Shown here: positions 1-7,419 of the stretch, piece after piece | Numbering within the stretch: the first letter of the stretch is position 1 | How the letters are laid out: every line of letters starts with the position of its first letter | NCBI GenBank assembly: GCA_937873435.1 | Contig: CALMWM010000625.1 | Location: forward strand, 1 to 11,703 | DNA: 11,703 nt | Source of the DNA: an uncultured Gallionellaceae bacterium | GTDB lineage: Bacteria > Pseudomonadota > Gammaproteobacteria > Burkholderiales > Sulfuricellaceae | Reading direction: 5' to 3' | Position numbers and translations under genes: made by a program | The notes under the pieces: model-generated | Told to the model about the DNA's origin: nothing | Database searches by the model: none | The model's input: only the letters and a program-made list of their open reading frames with translations

Positions 1-54
1 CACGCCTTTCAGCAGGGCATCGACTTCTTCCTGGGACAGGATGTCATCAGCCAC
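1..54 (-). CDS. fliM: FliM, flagellar motor switch protein (N-terminal 18 residues only, runs off the window)
   Basis: Only the first 18 codons are present; they read MADDILSQEEVDALLKGV if the initiating GTG is taken as Met. This is the conserved FliM N-terminal segment (ILSQxEVDALL), the part that in characterised FliM binds phosphorylated CheY. The start is a GTG at 54-52. An in-frame TGA (57-55) lies directly before it and no other start codon occurs in the visible frame, so the GTG is effectively forced. A GGGG run at 65-62 lies 7 bases upstream and is a modest ribosome binding site. The gene follows fliL by 45 bases and is probably co-transcribed with it. FliM forms the middle of the C-ring and couples chemotaxis signalling to rotation direction. 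The rest of the gene is outside the window. Confidence 0.9.
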   Translation of the reverse strand, partial: MADDILSQEEVDALLKGV

Positions 55-99
55 TCACGCACCCCAATTTTCGTCTGCAACCACCTTCGCGCGCACGGA

Positions 100-606
100 T
101 CACTGAATAACGAACTCAGTAAACAATGCCTCTGACGCGCCATGCTCCCCCTCTTTGAGGTGCAACGGCTCGTTAACAACTTTGACAATATCGGCACTCA
201 ATTTCTTCTTGCCGTTAAGCGTAGCCAATTCCTCAACACTTTTGCTGGAAATGAGCATCAACGTGCCATTCAGGATCTCCGGCATGTGCGACTTTACTTT
301 CGCCGCCACCGCTTCACCCTCAACCTTCATATCGACAGCAATCATCAGAAAGTGATCCGAACCATCCGAAGATGACAGGTTATAGGTTTTACGCTCAAGC
401 GACACATAAACTGGAGGCGCATGCTTCTCTTCTTTTTTATGTCCATCATCAGATTTCTTGGAGCCCAGCAAAAAGAAGGCCGCCCCACCACCGCCACCAA
501 TCAGTAAAACGGCCATGACAACCAAGATAATCAGCTTGGTCTTTTTAGGTTTTGCACCACCTGCTTCAGCTGATTTCGCCTCTTCTTTCGCTTTATCCTT
601 AGCCAT
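100..606 (-). CDS. fliL: FliL, flagellar basal body-associated membrane protein
   Basis: 168 residues, normal FliL length. A Lys/Ala/Glu-rich cytoplasmic N-terminus (1-23) is followed by one membrane segment (about 24-48) containing a run of five glycines. A charged linker leads to the periplasmic FliL domain (about 65-168), which ends in FTEFVIQ, the typical FliL C-terminus. FliL is a single-pass inner-membrane protein that surrounds the stator units and supports torque or stator function, with the strength of the effect varying between species. The ATG start at 606 has a short G-run (GGGG) 6 bases upstream. fliL lies 236 bases beyond fliK and is separated from it by an intrinsic terminator, so it likely heads a new transcript continuing into fliM. 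Confidence 0.95.
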   Translation of the reverse strand: MAKDKAKEEAKSAEAGGAKPKKTKLIILVVMAVLLIGGGGGAAFFLLGSKKSDDGHKKEEKHAPPVYVSLERKTYNLSSSDGSDHFLMIAVDMKVEGEAVAAKVKSHMPEILNGTLMLISSKSVEELATLNGKKKLSADIVKVVNEPLHLKEGEHGASEALFTEFVIQ

Positions 607-644
607 GTTTGCCCCGATACAATGCCGAATTCACTTTGACTATC

Positions 645-673
645 GTTATACTAAAAATACCAGTAGAAAACAA
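645..673 (-). promoter_or_regulatory. Candidate sigma70-type promoter of fliL-fliM
   Basis: On the minus strand a TATAAC box (650-645, 5 of 6 to consensus) lies exactly 17 bases after a TTGTTT element (673-668, 3 of 6). Transcription would start near 638, giving a leader of about 30 bases before the fliL ATG. The surrounding DNA is AT-rich and includes a T6A6 tract at 739-750. I found no GG-N10-GC sigma54 signature and no convincing sigma28 box here, in contrast to fliE and fliK. The assignment rests on pattern and position only. Confidence 0.4.
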
Positions 674-782
674 CTATTTTTCGATGAAAGCTTATGTTCT
701 TTATAACGACAATACAAGAACACAACAAAACGAAACAGTTTTTTAAAAAATCTTACCCGAAAAGGGATGCTTGCAAACACTC

Positions 783-811
783 AAAAAAACAGGGCACCCA
801 AAAGTGCCCTG
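783..811 (-). terminator. Intrinsic terminator after fliK
   Basis: An 8-bp perfect stem (CAGGGCAC 790-797 with GTGCCCTG 804-811) with a 6-base loop is followed, in the minus-strand direction, by seven consecutive T (789-783). It lies about 30 bases past the fliK stop codon. This is a textbook Rho-independent terminator oriented to end transcripts that read through fliK. It separates fliEFGHIJK transcription from fliL-fliM. Confidence 0.9.
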
Positions 812-842
812 GCATGAGGCCAAATAACCTGTTTTGTTATTG

Positions 843-2003
843 TTAAACGAACATATCAACCAACCCCTTAACTATTGTCGCCCCCATAGATGTTTGCCCA
901 GCATCGCCCAAGACGGGAATCTCCTGTATACCGTTCTCAGCAGTGCCTGCATTATTCCCATTCCCCGAGCCTTGGGAAAAAGCCTGTTGCTGCTGCTGGA
1001 ACGACTCTGCACCCACCATGGTATTACCCAGCATGATTCCGCTATCGGCAAGCATTTCACGCAAGCGCGGCATAGCCGATTCAATTGCCTCCCTTACAGC
1101 CGGATTGTGCGACACGAACACTGCAGTTGCCTGATCGTTTACCATAGTCAAACGCACTTCCATCGGCCCCAGATGCGGCGGATCAAGCCGCAATTCAGCC
1201 ACTTGGCTTCCCTGCCCGTTCATCCACACCACTTTATCGCCCAGCGCTTCGCCCCACCCAGCCGAACCGACCGGCACAGCAATCTCCATTACGCCCACCG
1301 GCGTAGATGGCACCTGATTGCTTGCGGACTGAGTTACCGGCAGAGCGAGAGGCATTGCGGCAGAAGCCTGCGATTCACCTCCTGCAGCCGCCTCCAGCTT
1401 GGCGGCAAAGCTGTCGGATTTTCCATCCATAGCACCTTTTAATTCTGCCTCACCCACCACCTTTTCAAGCACAGGCACAATTTTGCCGTTACCGGCAAAT
1501 TCTTCCACACCGGACGTCCGCCCATCCTCTTCGGCACCAAGTCGTTTTGCATCTTCCGTAGCCCCCTTCCCAGCCATCATTACCGGGTCATTCGCTGCGG
1601 ACAATGACAACACTCCGCCATTTTTCCCCTCCGCGTTCAGCAGCGCACCGTTGCCATCCCGCTTCCCCTCGGCAATCATCGGCTGTTGCCCCGCAACAAT
1701 CTGGGTGGGAACGACATTAATTCCCGCCGCAGCCAGCAAATCGCTTAAAGCAGCCGAAGCAATATCAATCCCGGCCTTATCTTTTTCTTTACCCGTTTCA
1801 GCCTTAGTGTTGCCCACCAAGGCGACATCGCCACCACCTTTGATGGCGACCTTACCCTTCATCTGGCCCGCCAGGATGGCGCCAAATAAACCAGCCGCGC
1901 TGCCCACCTCACCACCCGCATCATCGGCCGAGGCAACCCCATTCGTTGAAGCAGACGAAGCCGATGTTCCCTGCACCGCAGGCGCAATTGATATTCCTTG
2001 CAT
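843..2003 (-). CDS. fliK: FliK, flagellar hook-length control protein
   Basis: 386 residues. The N-terminal two thirds (about 1-250) is low-complexity and rich in Ala, Gly, Ser and charged residues, as expected for the unstructured ruler part of FliK. The C-terminal hook domain (about 250-340) carries LRLDPPHLGPMEVRL (271-285), the family's most conserved block, followed by VSHNPAVREAIESAMPRLREML. FliK is secreted by the flagellar export apparatus, measures the hook, and switches export specificity by contacting FlhB. A glutamine run (Q336-Q340) follows the domain. The ATG start at 2003 has GGGAG 7 bases upstream; an earlier ATG overlapping that site is out of frame. The gene is preceded by its own sigma54 promoter and followed by an intrinsic terminator, so it can be transcribed alone. 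Confidence 0.95.
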   Translation of the reverse strand: MQGISIAPAVQGTSASSASTNGVASADDAGGEVGSAAGLFGAILAGQMKGKVAIKGGGDVALVGNTKAETGKEKDKAGIDIASAALSDLLAAAGINVVPTQIVAGQQPMIAEGKRDGNGALLNAEGKNGGVLSLSAANDPVMMAGKGATEDAKRLGAEEDGRTSGVEEFAGNGKIVPVLEKVVGEAELKGAMDGKSDSFAAKLEAAAGGESQASAAMPLALPVTQSASNQVPSTPVGVMEIAVPVGSAGWGEALGDKVVWMNGQGSQVAELRLDPPHLGPMEVRLTMVNDQATAVFVSHNPAVREAIESAMPRLREMLADSGIMLGNTMVGAESFQQQQQAFSQGSGNGNNAGTAENGIQEIPVLGDAGQTSMGATIVKGLVDMFV

Positions 2004-2011
2004 TTTAATTC

Positions 2012-2022
2012 TCCCATTGGGA
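2012..2022. repeat. Short palindrome over the fliK ribosome binding site
   Basis: TCCCATTGGGA is a perfect 5+1+5 palindrome. In the fliK mRNA its right arm contains the GGGAG ribosome binding site, so a 4-bp stem with a 3-base loop could partly hide it. It may equally be chance or a small operator; the stem is too short to be sure. Confidence 0.3.
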
Positions 2023-2044
2023 TAAGTACCGACACCCCAACCCG

Positions 2045-2060
2045 AGCAATTAACGTGCCA
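2045..2060 (-). promoter_or_regulatory. Sigma54 (-24/-12) promoter of fliK
   Basis: The minus strand reads TGGCACG (2060-2054), four bases TTAA, then TTGCT (2049-2045). This matches every position of the sigma54 core TGGCACG-N4-TTGCW, with the invariant GG (2059-2058) and GC (2047-2046) separated by exactly ten bases. Transcription would start near 2034, about 30 bases before the fliK ATG. The -24 element begins 2 bases after the fliJ TAG. Activation requires an AAA+ enhancer-binding protein; the FleR/FlrC-type regulator encoded at 7850-9175 is the natural candidate (inference). Confidence 0.85.
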
Positions 2061-2062
2061 CG

Positions 2063-2524
2063 CTAGTCTGGAATATCTTTATCGGCCTGCGCCGACTGGA
2101 ACGCCCTTCCCGCAAACTCGTCCTGCTCCAGTTGTTCTTTCTTGGAATCGCGCTTGACTTCGCTTGCGGCGTGGCGTTGCGACAGCGTATCGTAAGCTTT
2201 CAGTTGACGCTGTCGTTCGAGCCATTCGCGCCGACCGCCCTCCCACTGCTGCTTGCACTTTTCGACCTCATCACCCTGAAGAGCGATAGCCTGATCCAGT
2301 TTGTCCATGAAGAGCTGAAATTCACGCCATGCAACCATCTGCATCCCTTGTTGCGTATTCTGCAAAAGGCGGTTGCGATATTCCTCGCGATATCCGGTTA
2401 ATTGGCTCAACTTGAAATCAGCTTCCTGCCACTTAACCTTGAGTTGCTGCAATTTGCGCCCGGCATCGTCGCTATTGTTACGCGCCAGATCGAGTAGCGG
2501 CTGCAAATGAAAACGGCGCGGCAC
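2063..2524 (-). CDS. fliJ: FliJ, flagellar export chaperone/ATPase stalk protein
   Basis: 153 residues, in the usual size range. The whole protein is charged and helical in character, rich in Gln, Lys, Glu and Arg with heptad-like leucines, consistent with the FliJ antiparallel coiled coil. The N-terminal F-x-LQPLLDLARN pattern is typical of the family. FliJ inserts into the FliI hexamer like the gamma subunit of F1-ATPase, contacts FlhA, and helps deliver export substrates. The start is a GTG at 2524 with GAGG 7 bases upstream, 17 bases after the fliI stop. FliJ is poorly conserved, so the call leans strongly on position between fliI and fliK. Confidence 0.9.
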   Translation of the reverse strand: MPRRFHLQPLLDLARNNSDDAGRKLQQLKVKWQEADFKLSQLTGYREEYRNRLLQNTQQGMQMVAWREFQLFMDKLDQAIALQGDEVEKCKQQWEGGRREWLERQRQLKAYDTLSQRHAASEVKRDSKKEQLEQDEFAGRAFQSAQADKDIPD

Positions 2525-2541
2525 AGGATGACCTCAGTTGA

Positions 2542-3987
2542 TCAGGAGAACAATTCCGCCAATTGCTGGCGGCAACTTGCATAATCCTCGCGCTGGCGCA
2601 TTCCCTGCTGCAAGAAAGCCTCCAGCTTCGGATACATCTCTATGGCTTGATCCAGCAAGGGATCGCTACCCCTGACATAGGCGCCAACGTTGATCAAGTC
2701 ACGGTTGCGCTGGAAGCGCGAATAAAGCAGCTTGAAACGCCGCACCAGATCCAACTCGTCAAGCGGGATCAACTCGGTAATCGCGCGACTGATGGAAGCC
2801 TCGATGTCAATAGCAGGATAATGCCCTTGATCCGACAATGCTCGCGACAACACGACATGCCCATCGAGAATGGCGCGTGCGCTATCGGCAATGGGATCTT
2901 GCTGATCGTCCCCCTCGGTCAACACCGTGTAAAAAGCGGTAATCGAGCCGCCGCTACCCGGGTGCCCATTGCCTGCACGCTCAACCAACTGAGGCAGCTT
3001 GGCGAACACGGAAGGCGGATACCCTTTGGTAGCAGGAGGCTCGCCGATCGCCAGCGCTATTTCTCGCTGCGCCATCGCGTAGCGGGTAAGAGAGTCCATG
3101 ATGAGCAGAACGCTTTTGCCTTCATCGCGAAAAAACTCGGCAATTGCCGTGGCATAGGATGCACCGTGCAAACGCTGGAGCGGCGGCGCATCGGCAGGCG
3201 CCGCCACCACAACCGAACGCGCCAGCCCCTCCTCGCCCAGAATATTTTCGATAAACTCCTTGACCTCCCGCCCCCGCTCTCCGATCAAGCCCACCACGAT
3301 CACATCGGCGCTGGTATATCGCGCCATCATACCCAACAAGATGCTCTTGCCGACGCCGCTACCGGCGAACAGCCCCATGCGCTGTCCGCGCCCCACGGTC
3401 AGTAATGCATTGATGGCCCGCACCCCGACATCCAGCACATCGCGGATTGGCGCTCTATTTAGGGGATTAATGGGACGACTTTGCAAGGGGACGCGCCGTT
3501 CGGCATTGAGCGGGCCAAGCATATCGAGCGGACGCCCGGTTCCATCGAGAATACGCCCCAACAACTCGTTACCGACCGGCACCTGCCGCACCCGATCTTC
3601 AGTACGCCGATGAGGATAAAACGGCACCTTAATATGGGGAATATGTTGTCTTTCCGGCTCGGCCGCCACCACCCTGGCCCCCGGAACCAACCCGTAAACA
3701 TCGGCTGAAGGCATCAGGAATAGCTTGTCACCGGAAAAACCAACTACCTCGGCATCGACATCGTGACCATCCGGCAAATACACCACGCAACTGCTGCCCA
3801 CCGCCAAGCGAATGCCCACTGCCTCCATCACCAACCCGGCAACCCGCGTCAGCCTTCCGGCCACAAGCCATGGATGCGCGGTTCCCACCGCCTCCGTACA
3901 GTTGTGCAAATACTTTCGCCAGCGGGCAATAAGCGCACTATCGCCAGCAGGATTAGCGCTATCGATGGATGGCTTGGAGGCTTCCAT
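2542..3987 (-). CDS. fliI: FliI, flagellum-specific type III export ATPase
   Basis: 481 residues, slightly longer than the roughly 440-460 of many FliI proteins. Walker A is AGSGVGKS (208-215), the catalytic Glu lies in GLIGERGRE (E237), and Walker B is LLIMDS (D298). The F1-ATPase-like block TRYAMAQREIALAIGEPP follows at 301-318. FliI hydrolyses ATP at the export gate base with FliH and FliJ, promoting substrate unfolding and entry. About 15-20 basic/His-rich residues (around 111-133, including PHRRTEDR) appear inserted between the N-terminal beta-barrel and the ATPase core; I believe similar inserts occur in other betaproteobacteria. The ATG at 3987 lies 9 bases past the fliH stop and has no good ribosome binding site, so translation probably depends on coupling to fliH. 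The first 20 residues are not conserved and a later start cannot be excluded. Confidence 0.96.
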   Translation of the reverse strand: MEASKPSIDSANPAGDSALIARWRKYLHNCTEAVGTAHPWLVAGRLTRVAGLVMEAVGIRLAVGSSCVVYLPDGHDVDAEVVGFSGDKLFLMPSADVYGLVPGARVVAAEPERQHIPHIKVPFYPHRRTEDRVRQVPVGNELLGRILDGTGRPLDMLGPLNAERRVPLQSRPINPLNRAPIRDVLDVGVRAINALLTVGRGQRMGLFAGSGVGKSILLGMMARYTSADVIVVGLIGERGREVKEFIENILGEEGLARSVVVAAPADAPPLQRLHGASYATAIAEFFRDEGKSVLLIMDSLTRYAMAQREIALAIGEPPATKGYPPSVFAKLPQLVERAGNGHPGSGGSITAFYTVLTEGDDQQDPIADSARAILDGHVVLSRALSDQGHYPAIDIEASISRAITELIPLDELDLVRRFKLLYSRFQRNRDLINVGAYVRGSDPLLDQAIEMYPKLEAFLQQGMRQREDYASCRQQLAELFS

Positions 3988-3996
3988 ACATTCAGG

Positions 3997-4701
3997 CTAA
4001 CCCAGCCACTCGTCGCTGCGCCCTAGCGTCGCGACCACTTTTCCCCATCGCCCCTGAATCGTAGCATCCACATCACTGACTTCGGTCTTGACGCGACAGC
4101 CGCCGCGCTCGATATGGTCATCCTCCACAATGCGGCAGTGGACTTGGGGAAACTCCTTCTCCATCATCGGGCGAACCAGCGCCGCATCATCGGGGTGCAA
4201 GATCAATTGGGTATGATGATTCGGCTGCGGCAAACTCGAAATCGCTTCATGGATGATGGGCAGCAAAGCCTCTGGACGAAAATTCAGGGCATTGCGCGTG
4301 ACCTGCCGGGCAATCGCGATTGAAAGACCGAGCATATCTTCACCCAATTCCTGATCGAACCGGTCAAGCGCCTCATCCAATGCTGCCGTCAACTCCTTAA
4401 GGCGCGCCAACTCGGCCAGCGATTGCTCTCGTCCTTCGCTATAGCCATCCCGATAACCGGCGTCAAACCCCTCCTTGCGCCCGGCGGCCACGCCCTCTTC
4501 TCGCCCTGCGGCCAATCCGTCTTCGTGCGCCTGCTGCTGAATCTGCTCGATTTCCTCGGCGGTCGGCCAGGTGAGGTGAGGCATATCCTGCTCGACAACC
4601 TCGGATTTTGGCTCAAGCTCGGGCTGCTGCTCGTCAAAAGAATCGAGCTCCCAGCGTCGATAATCGCCAAGACGATCCCTGGAAATAACCCGATTAGACA
4701 A
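3997..4701 (-). CDS. fliH: FliH, negative regulator/stator of the FliI ATPase
   Basis: 234 residues. An acidic N-terminus leads into a run of eight glycines spaced exactly four apart (62, 66, 70, 74, 78, 82, 86, 90), the GxxxG repeat that marks FliH. A helical linker and the conserved C-terminal domain (about 115-230, E2-stalk-like) follow. FliH dimers bind the FliI N-terminus and anchor the ATPase complex to the C-ring through FliN. The start is a TTG at 4701, overlapping the end of fliG by 8 bases. It is supported by a strong GGAGG (4712-4708) exactly 6 bases upstream and by the lack of any ATG before residue 40. Confidence 0.93.
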   Translation of the reverse strand: MSNRVISRDRLGDYRRWELDSFDEQQPELEPKSEVVEQDMPHLTWPTAEEIEQIQQQAHEDGLAAGREEGVAAGRKEGFDAGYRDGYSEGREQSLAELARLKELTAALDEALDRFDQELGEDMLGLSIAIARQVTRNALNFRPEALLPIIHEAISSLPQPNHHTQLILHPDDAALVRPMMEKEFPQVHCRIVEDDHIERGGCRVKTEVSDVDATIQGRWGKVVATLGRSDEWLG

Positions 4702-5698
4702 AAGCGTCCTCCCCCTTGCCGCCGATCACGATCTGCCCCTCGTCGGCCAGGCGGCGCACGATCTGCAAAATTCCTTTTTGTTCTGCTTCCACTTCGCTCA
4801 AACGTACCGGCCCCTTGGATTCCAGATCGTCGCGCAACATTTCGGCAGCACGCGAAGACATGTTCTTGAAAATTTTCTCGCGCAAATCCTGGTTGGCACC
4901 TTTCAGCGCCAGCACCAGGGATTCCGACTGCACCTCGCGCAACAGCAGCTGAATACCACGATCGTCAATATCCATCAGATTCTCGAACACGAACATCTCA
5001 TCCTGAATCTTCTGCGCCAACTCGGGATCGTAGTCGCGTACGCTGGCAATCACCGTGGTTTCCAGCTGGGTCCCCATATAGTTGAGGATTTCGGCGGCGG
5101 TCTTGACCCCGCCCATCACGGTTTTCTGAATATTCTTGGAGCCCGCAAGCAGCTTGGTAAGAACGTCGTTCAATTCAGCCAGCGCGGCAGGCTGCACACC
5201 GTCAAGCGTGGCAATACGCAACATTACATCGTTACGCAGACGTTCCGGAAAAAACTTAACGATTTCGCCCACCAAATCGGGCTCCAGATGCACCAGAATG
5301 GTGGCGATAATCTGCGGATGCTCGTTCTTGATCAATTCTGCAACCGCGCTACCTTCCATGTATTTAAGCGCTTCGATGCCGCTGGTATCGCCGCCGCGCA
5401 GAATACGGTCAAGCAAGCCGGCTGCCTTGTCATTACCCAAAGCCTTGGTCAATACGGAACGGATGTAGTCGTCTGAAGACATCCCGAGTGAAGTTCGCTC
5501 CCGAGTATTGTCGCAAAACTCCTGAAGCACTGCCGAGATTTTATCCTTGGTGGTGCCCCCCAAGGTAGCCATAGCCATCCCCAGCTTCTGAGCCTCTTTC
5601 GGATTCAAATGCTTGAATACTTCAGCAGCCTCTTCCTCGCCTAAAGTCAGCAACAGAATAGCGCTTTTCTGCAAGCCCTCATCGACATCAGCTGCCAC
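4694..5698 (-). CDS. fliG: FliG, flagellar motor switch protein
   Basis: 334 residues, normal length. The N-terminal FliF-binding domain, the middle domain with EHPQ (127-130, counting from the TTG alternative) and the C-terminal torque domain are all present. The charged torque-helix residues are conserved: K267, R284, D291, D292 and R300 line up with E. coli K264, R281, D288, D289 and R297. FliG sits on the MS ring and converts stator ion flow into rotation. Two starts are possible: TTG at 5701 or GTG at 5698. AAAGGAG (5712-5706) is 4 bases from the TTG but 7 from the GTG, so I favour the GTG. Either way the gene overlaps the end of fliF, by 11 or 14 bases, and its last 8 bases contain the fliH start. 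Confidence 0.97.
   Translation of the reverse strand: MAADVDEGLQKSAILLLTLGEEEAAEVFKHLNPKEAQKLGMAMATLGGTTKDKISAVLQEFCDNTRERTSLGMSSDDYIRSVLTKALGNDKAAGLLDRILRGGDTSGIEALKYMEGSAVAELIKNEHPQIIATILVHLEPDLVGEIVKFFPERLRNDVMLRIATLDGVQPAALAELNDVLTKLLAGSKNIQKTVMGGVKTAAEILNYMGTQLETTVIASVRDYDPELAQKIQDEMFVFENLMDIDDRGIQLLLREVQSESLVLALKGANQDLREKIFKNMSSRAAEMLRDDLESKGPVRLSEVEAEQKGILQIVRRLADEGQIVIGGKGEDAFV
4702..4717 (-). promoter_or_regulatory. Ribosome binding site that sets the fliH TTG start
   Basis: Inside the 3' end of fliG the minus strand carries AAGGGGGAGG (4717-4708), then six bases, then the TTG at 4701. A core this strong at this spacing explains how a weak TTG codon can be used, and it favours this start over the ATG at codon 40. 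Confidence 0.7.
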
Positions 5699-7319
5699 CA
5701 AGCCACTCCTTTACCACACTGGCCACAATGCGCGGCTCGTTCTTGGCCAATTCCTTGGCAATTCTCAAGTTCTCCTCATAGGTGTTCTGCGCCAGCTTGG
5801 CATGATGCGCCTCGGACAATTCTTCTTCGCTCTCGCCCTCGGCAACTTCCGGCGAAGGCGGCGGTGGCGGCGGTGAAAAAATTTCCCGCAATGGCGGCAA
5901 AAACACTTTGAAGAACAACAACAGGACAATCAGAACGATCAACAAATTCCGCCCCAACTCCTTCGCTAGCGCAATCATTTCAGGATCTTTCCACAATGGC
6001 ACCGATGGCTCTTCGGCCGCACTGAATGAAGCATTCATTACGTTAACCGAATCACCTCGTTGAGGATTGAAACCCATCGCCTCTTTCACCAAGTTATTAA
6101 TTTGGGTCATTTCCTGTGGCGTCAAGGGCTTGACAGTCACCTTGCCGTCCTTAGCGGTGACCTTGCGGTAATTAACCACCACCGCAGCAGTCAGCCGCTT
6201 TACCCCTCCGACAGCTTGGCGCACCACCTTGACTGTCTTGTCTACCTCATAATTGATGGTGGACTCCTTATGAGTGCCACCTCCGCCGCCACCCACCGGC
6301 GATGAGGCAGGCACTCCGGCCGGAGCTGTCACCGGCGCACTGGCGGCGCCGGGCGGCTGATTGGACAATGCGCCAGGCACCCCTGCAGCAGCCTGGCCGG
6401 CATTACCGCTCGTTTCGGTACTCTGTTGGCTGCGTATTGCCGCTTCATCTGGCGGGTTGGGCCTAAAAGTTTCGGCCGTCTGCTCGGATTGAGAAAAATC
6501 GACATCCGCAGTCACTCTTGCCCGAACATTCTCCGAACCCACTATCGGACTTAAAATATCCTCGATCCGCTTGGCAAGACTTTGCTCCAAAAGACGCAAA
6601 TACTCCAATTGCGTTGGATTAAGACCGCTTTGCAACGCACCATCCGGCGGCCCGCTCAACAAAGTACCGCCTTGATCGACAATTGTGACATTCTTGATCG
6701 GCAAATCAGCCACGCTGCTGGAGATAAGATGCTGAATTCCGCTCACCTGAGCACCATCCAGCACCCTTCCGGCATGCATGGTTACCAATACGGAAGCACT
6801 GGGTTTTTGTTGCTCCCGAACGAAAACCGACTGCTTGGGAAAGGCCAGATGTACGCGCGCAGACTCGATAGATGAAATTGCCTGAATGGTACGAGTCAAC
6901 TCGCCTTCGAGCGCGCGCTGATAGTTGTTCTGCTCGCCGAACTGACTGGTGCCGAGTTTCTGAGAATCCATCAACTCATAGCCGACCACACTACCTTTCG
7001 GCAACCCCTGCCCCGCCAACCGCAAACGCAATTCGTAGACCTGGTTTGCCGGCACCAGAATGGCGCCGCCGCCCTCGGACATTTTGTAGGGAATATTCAT
7101 TTGCTGCAGGGACGCGATAACCGGACCGCCATCGCGGTCGGAAAGATTGCTGTAAAGCACGCGGTATTCCGGCGGCTGAGTCAACCACAACCATGCACCG
7201 ACGCTCAAGGCGATGGCAAGCGCCATCCCGAACATGATGCCTAATTTCTGATTATTGGATAACTGAGAGAATTTCTCTTGCAACCGGGCAATCCGTGCCT
7301 GCTGAGGTGCCAATGCCAT
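5688..7319 (-). CDS. fliF: FliF, flagellar MS-ring protein
   Basis: 543 residues, near the usual 550-570. There is a first membrane segment (about 26-47), then YscJ/FliF ring-building domains beginning at PPEYRVLYSNL and a large periplasmic part with the conserved PGALSNQPP (315-323) inside a Gly/Pro/Ala-rich stretch. The second membrane segment spans about 458-477. The cytoplasmic tail has six consecutive prolines (483-488), an acidic linker and the FliG-binding end ELAKNEPRIVASVVKEWL. FliF assembles first and forms the ring housing the export gate. The ATG at 7319 has AAGG 7 bases upstream. It is 100 bases downstream of fliE, a larger gap than elsewhere in the operon, with no terminator or sigma54 motif seen there. 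Confidence 0.97.
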   Translation of the reverse strand: MALAPQQARIARLQEKFSQLSNNQKLGIMFGMALAIALSVGAWLWLTQPPEYRVLYSNLSDRDGGPVIASLQQMNIPYKMSEGGGAILVPANQVYELRLRLAGQGLPKGSVVGYELMDSQKLGTSQFGEQNNYQRALEGELTRTIQAISSIESARVHLAFPKQSVFVREQQKPSASVLVTMHAGRVLDGAQVSGIQHLISSSVADLPIKNVTIVDQGGTLLSGPPDGALQSGLNPTQLEYLRLLEQSLAKRIEDILSPIVGSENVRARVTADVDFSQSEQTAETFRPNPPDEAAIRSQQSTETSGNAGQAAAGVPGALSNQPPGAASAPVTAPAGVPASSPVGGGGGGTHKESTINYEVDKTVKVVRQAVGGVKRLTAAVVVNYRKVTAKDGKVTVKPLTPQEMTQINNLVKEAMGFNPQRGDSVNVMNASFSAAEEPSVPLWKDPEMIALAKELGRNLLIVLIVLLLFFKVFLPPLREIFSPPPPPPSPEVAEGESEEELSEAHHAKLAQNTYEENLRIAKELAKNEPRIVASVVKEWLGGS

Positions 7320-7419
7320 AAAAGCGCCTTGTTCCCGGAGTAAGAGTAAAGTGATTAACTATTAAGTAATATCGAATGATACCTCAGCCAGCGCCATTTC
7401 CCCAAGCCGGCAACAAGGG
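7320..7419. other. fliE-fliF spacer
   Basis: 100 bases between the fliE stop and the fliF start, AT-rich in the half nearer fliF. I see no intrinsic terminator, no GG-N10-GC promoter and no strong stem-loop, so fliE and fliF are most likely on one transcript. Confidence 0.5.

Noticed and set aside
739..750. T6A6 palindrome upstream of fliL as a terminator
   Set aside because: Pure A/T stem without loop or GC; more likely an A-tract or curved promoter DNA.
834..1442. Plus-strand open frame opposite fliK
   Set aside because: His/Arg/Ser-rich composition typical of an antisense shadow of a GC-biased gene; fliK is clear.
2563..3405. Long plus-strand open frame (280 codons) opposite fliI
   Set aside because: It mirrors the fliI coding frame, has no recognisable domain, and fliI is unambiguous on the other strand.
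4778..5476. Plus-strand open frame opposite fliG
   Set aside because: Antisense shadow; FliG motifs are fully conserved on the minus strand.
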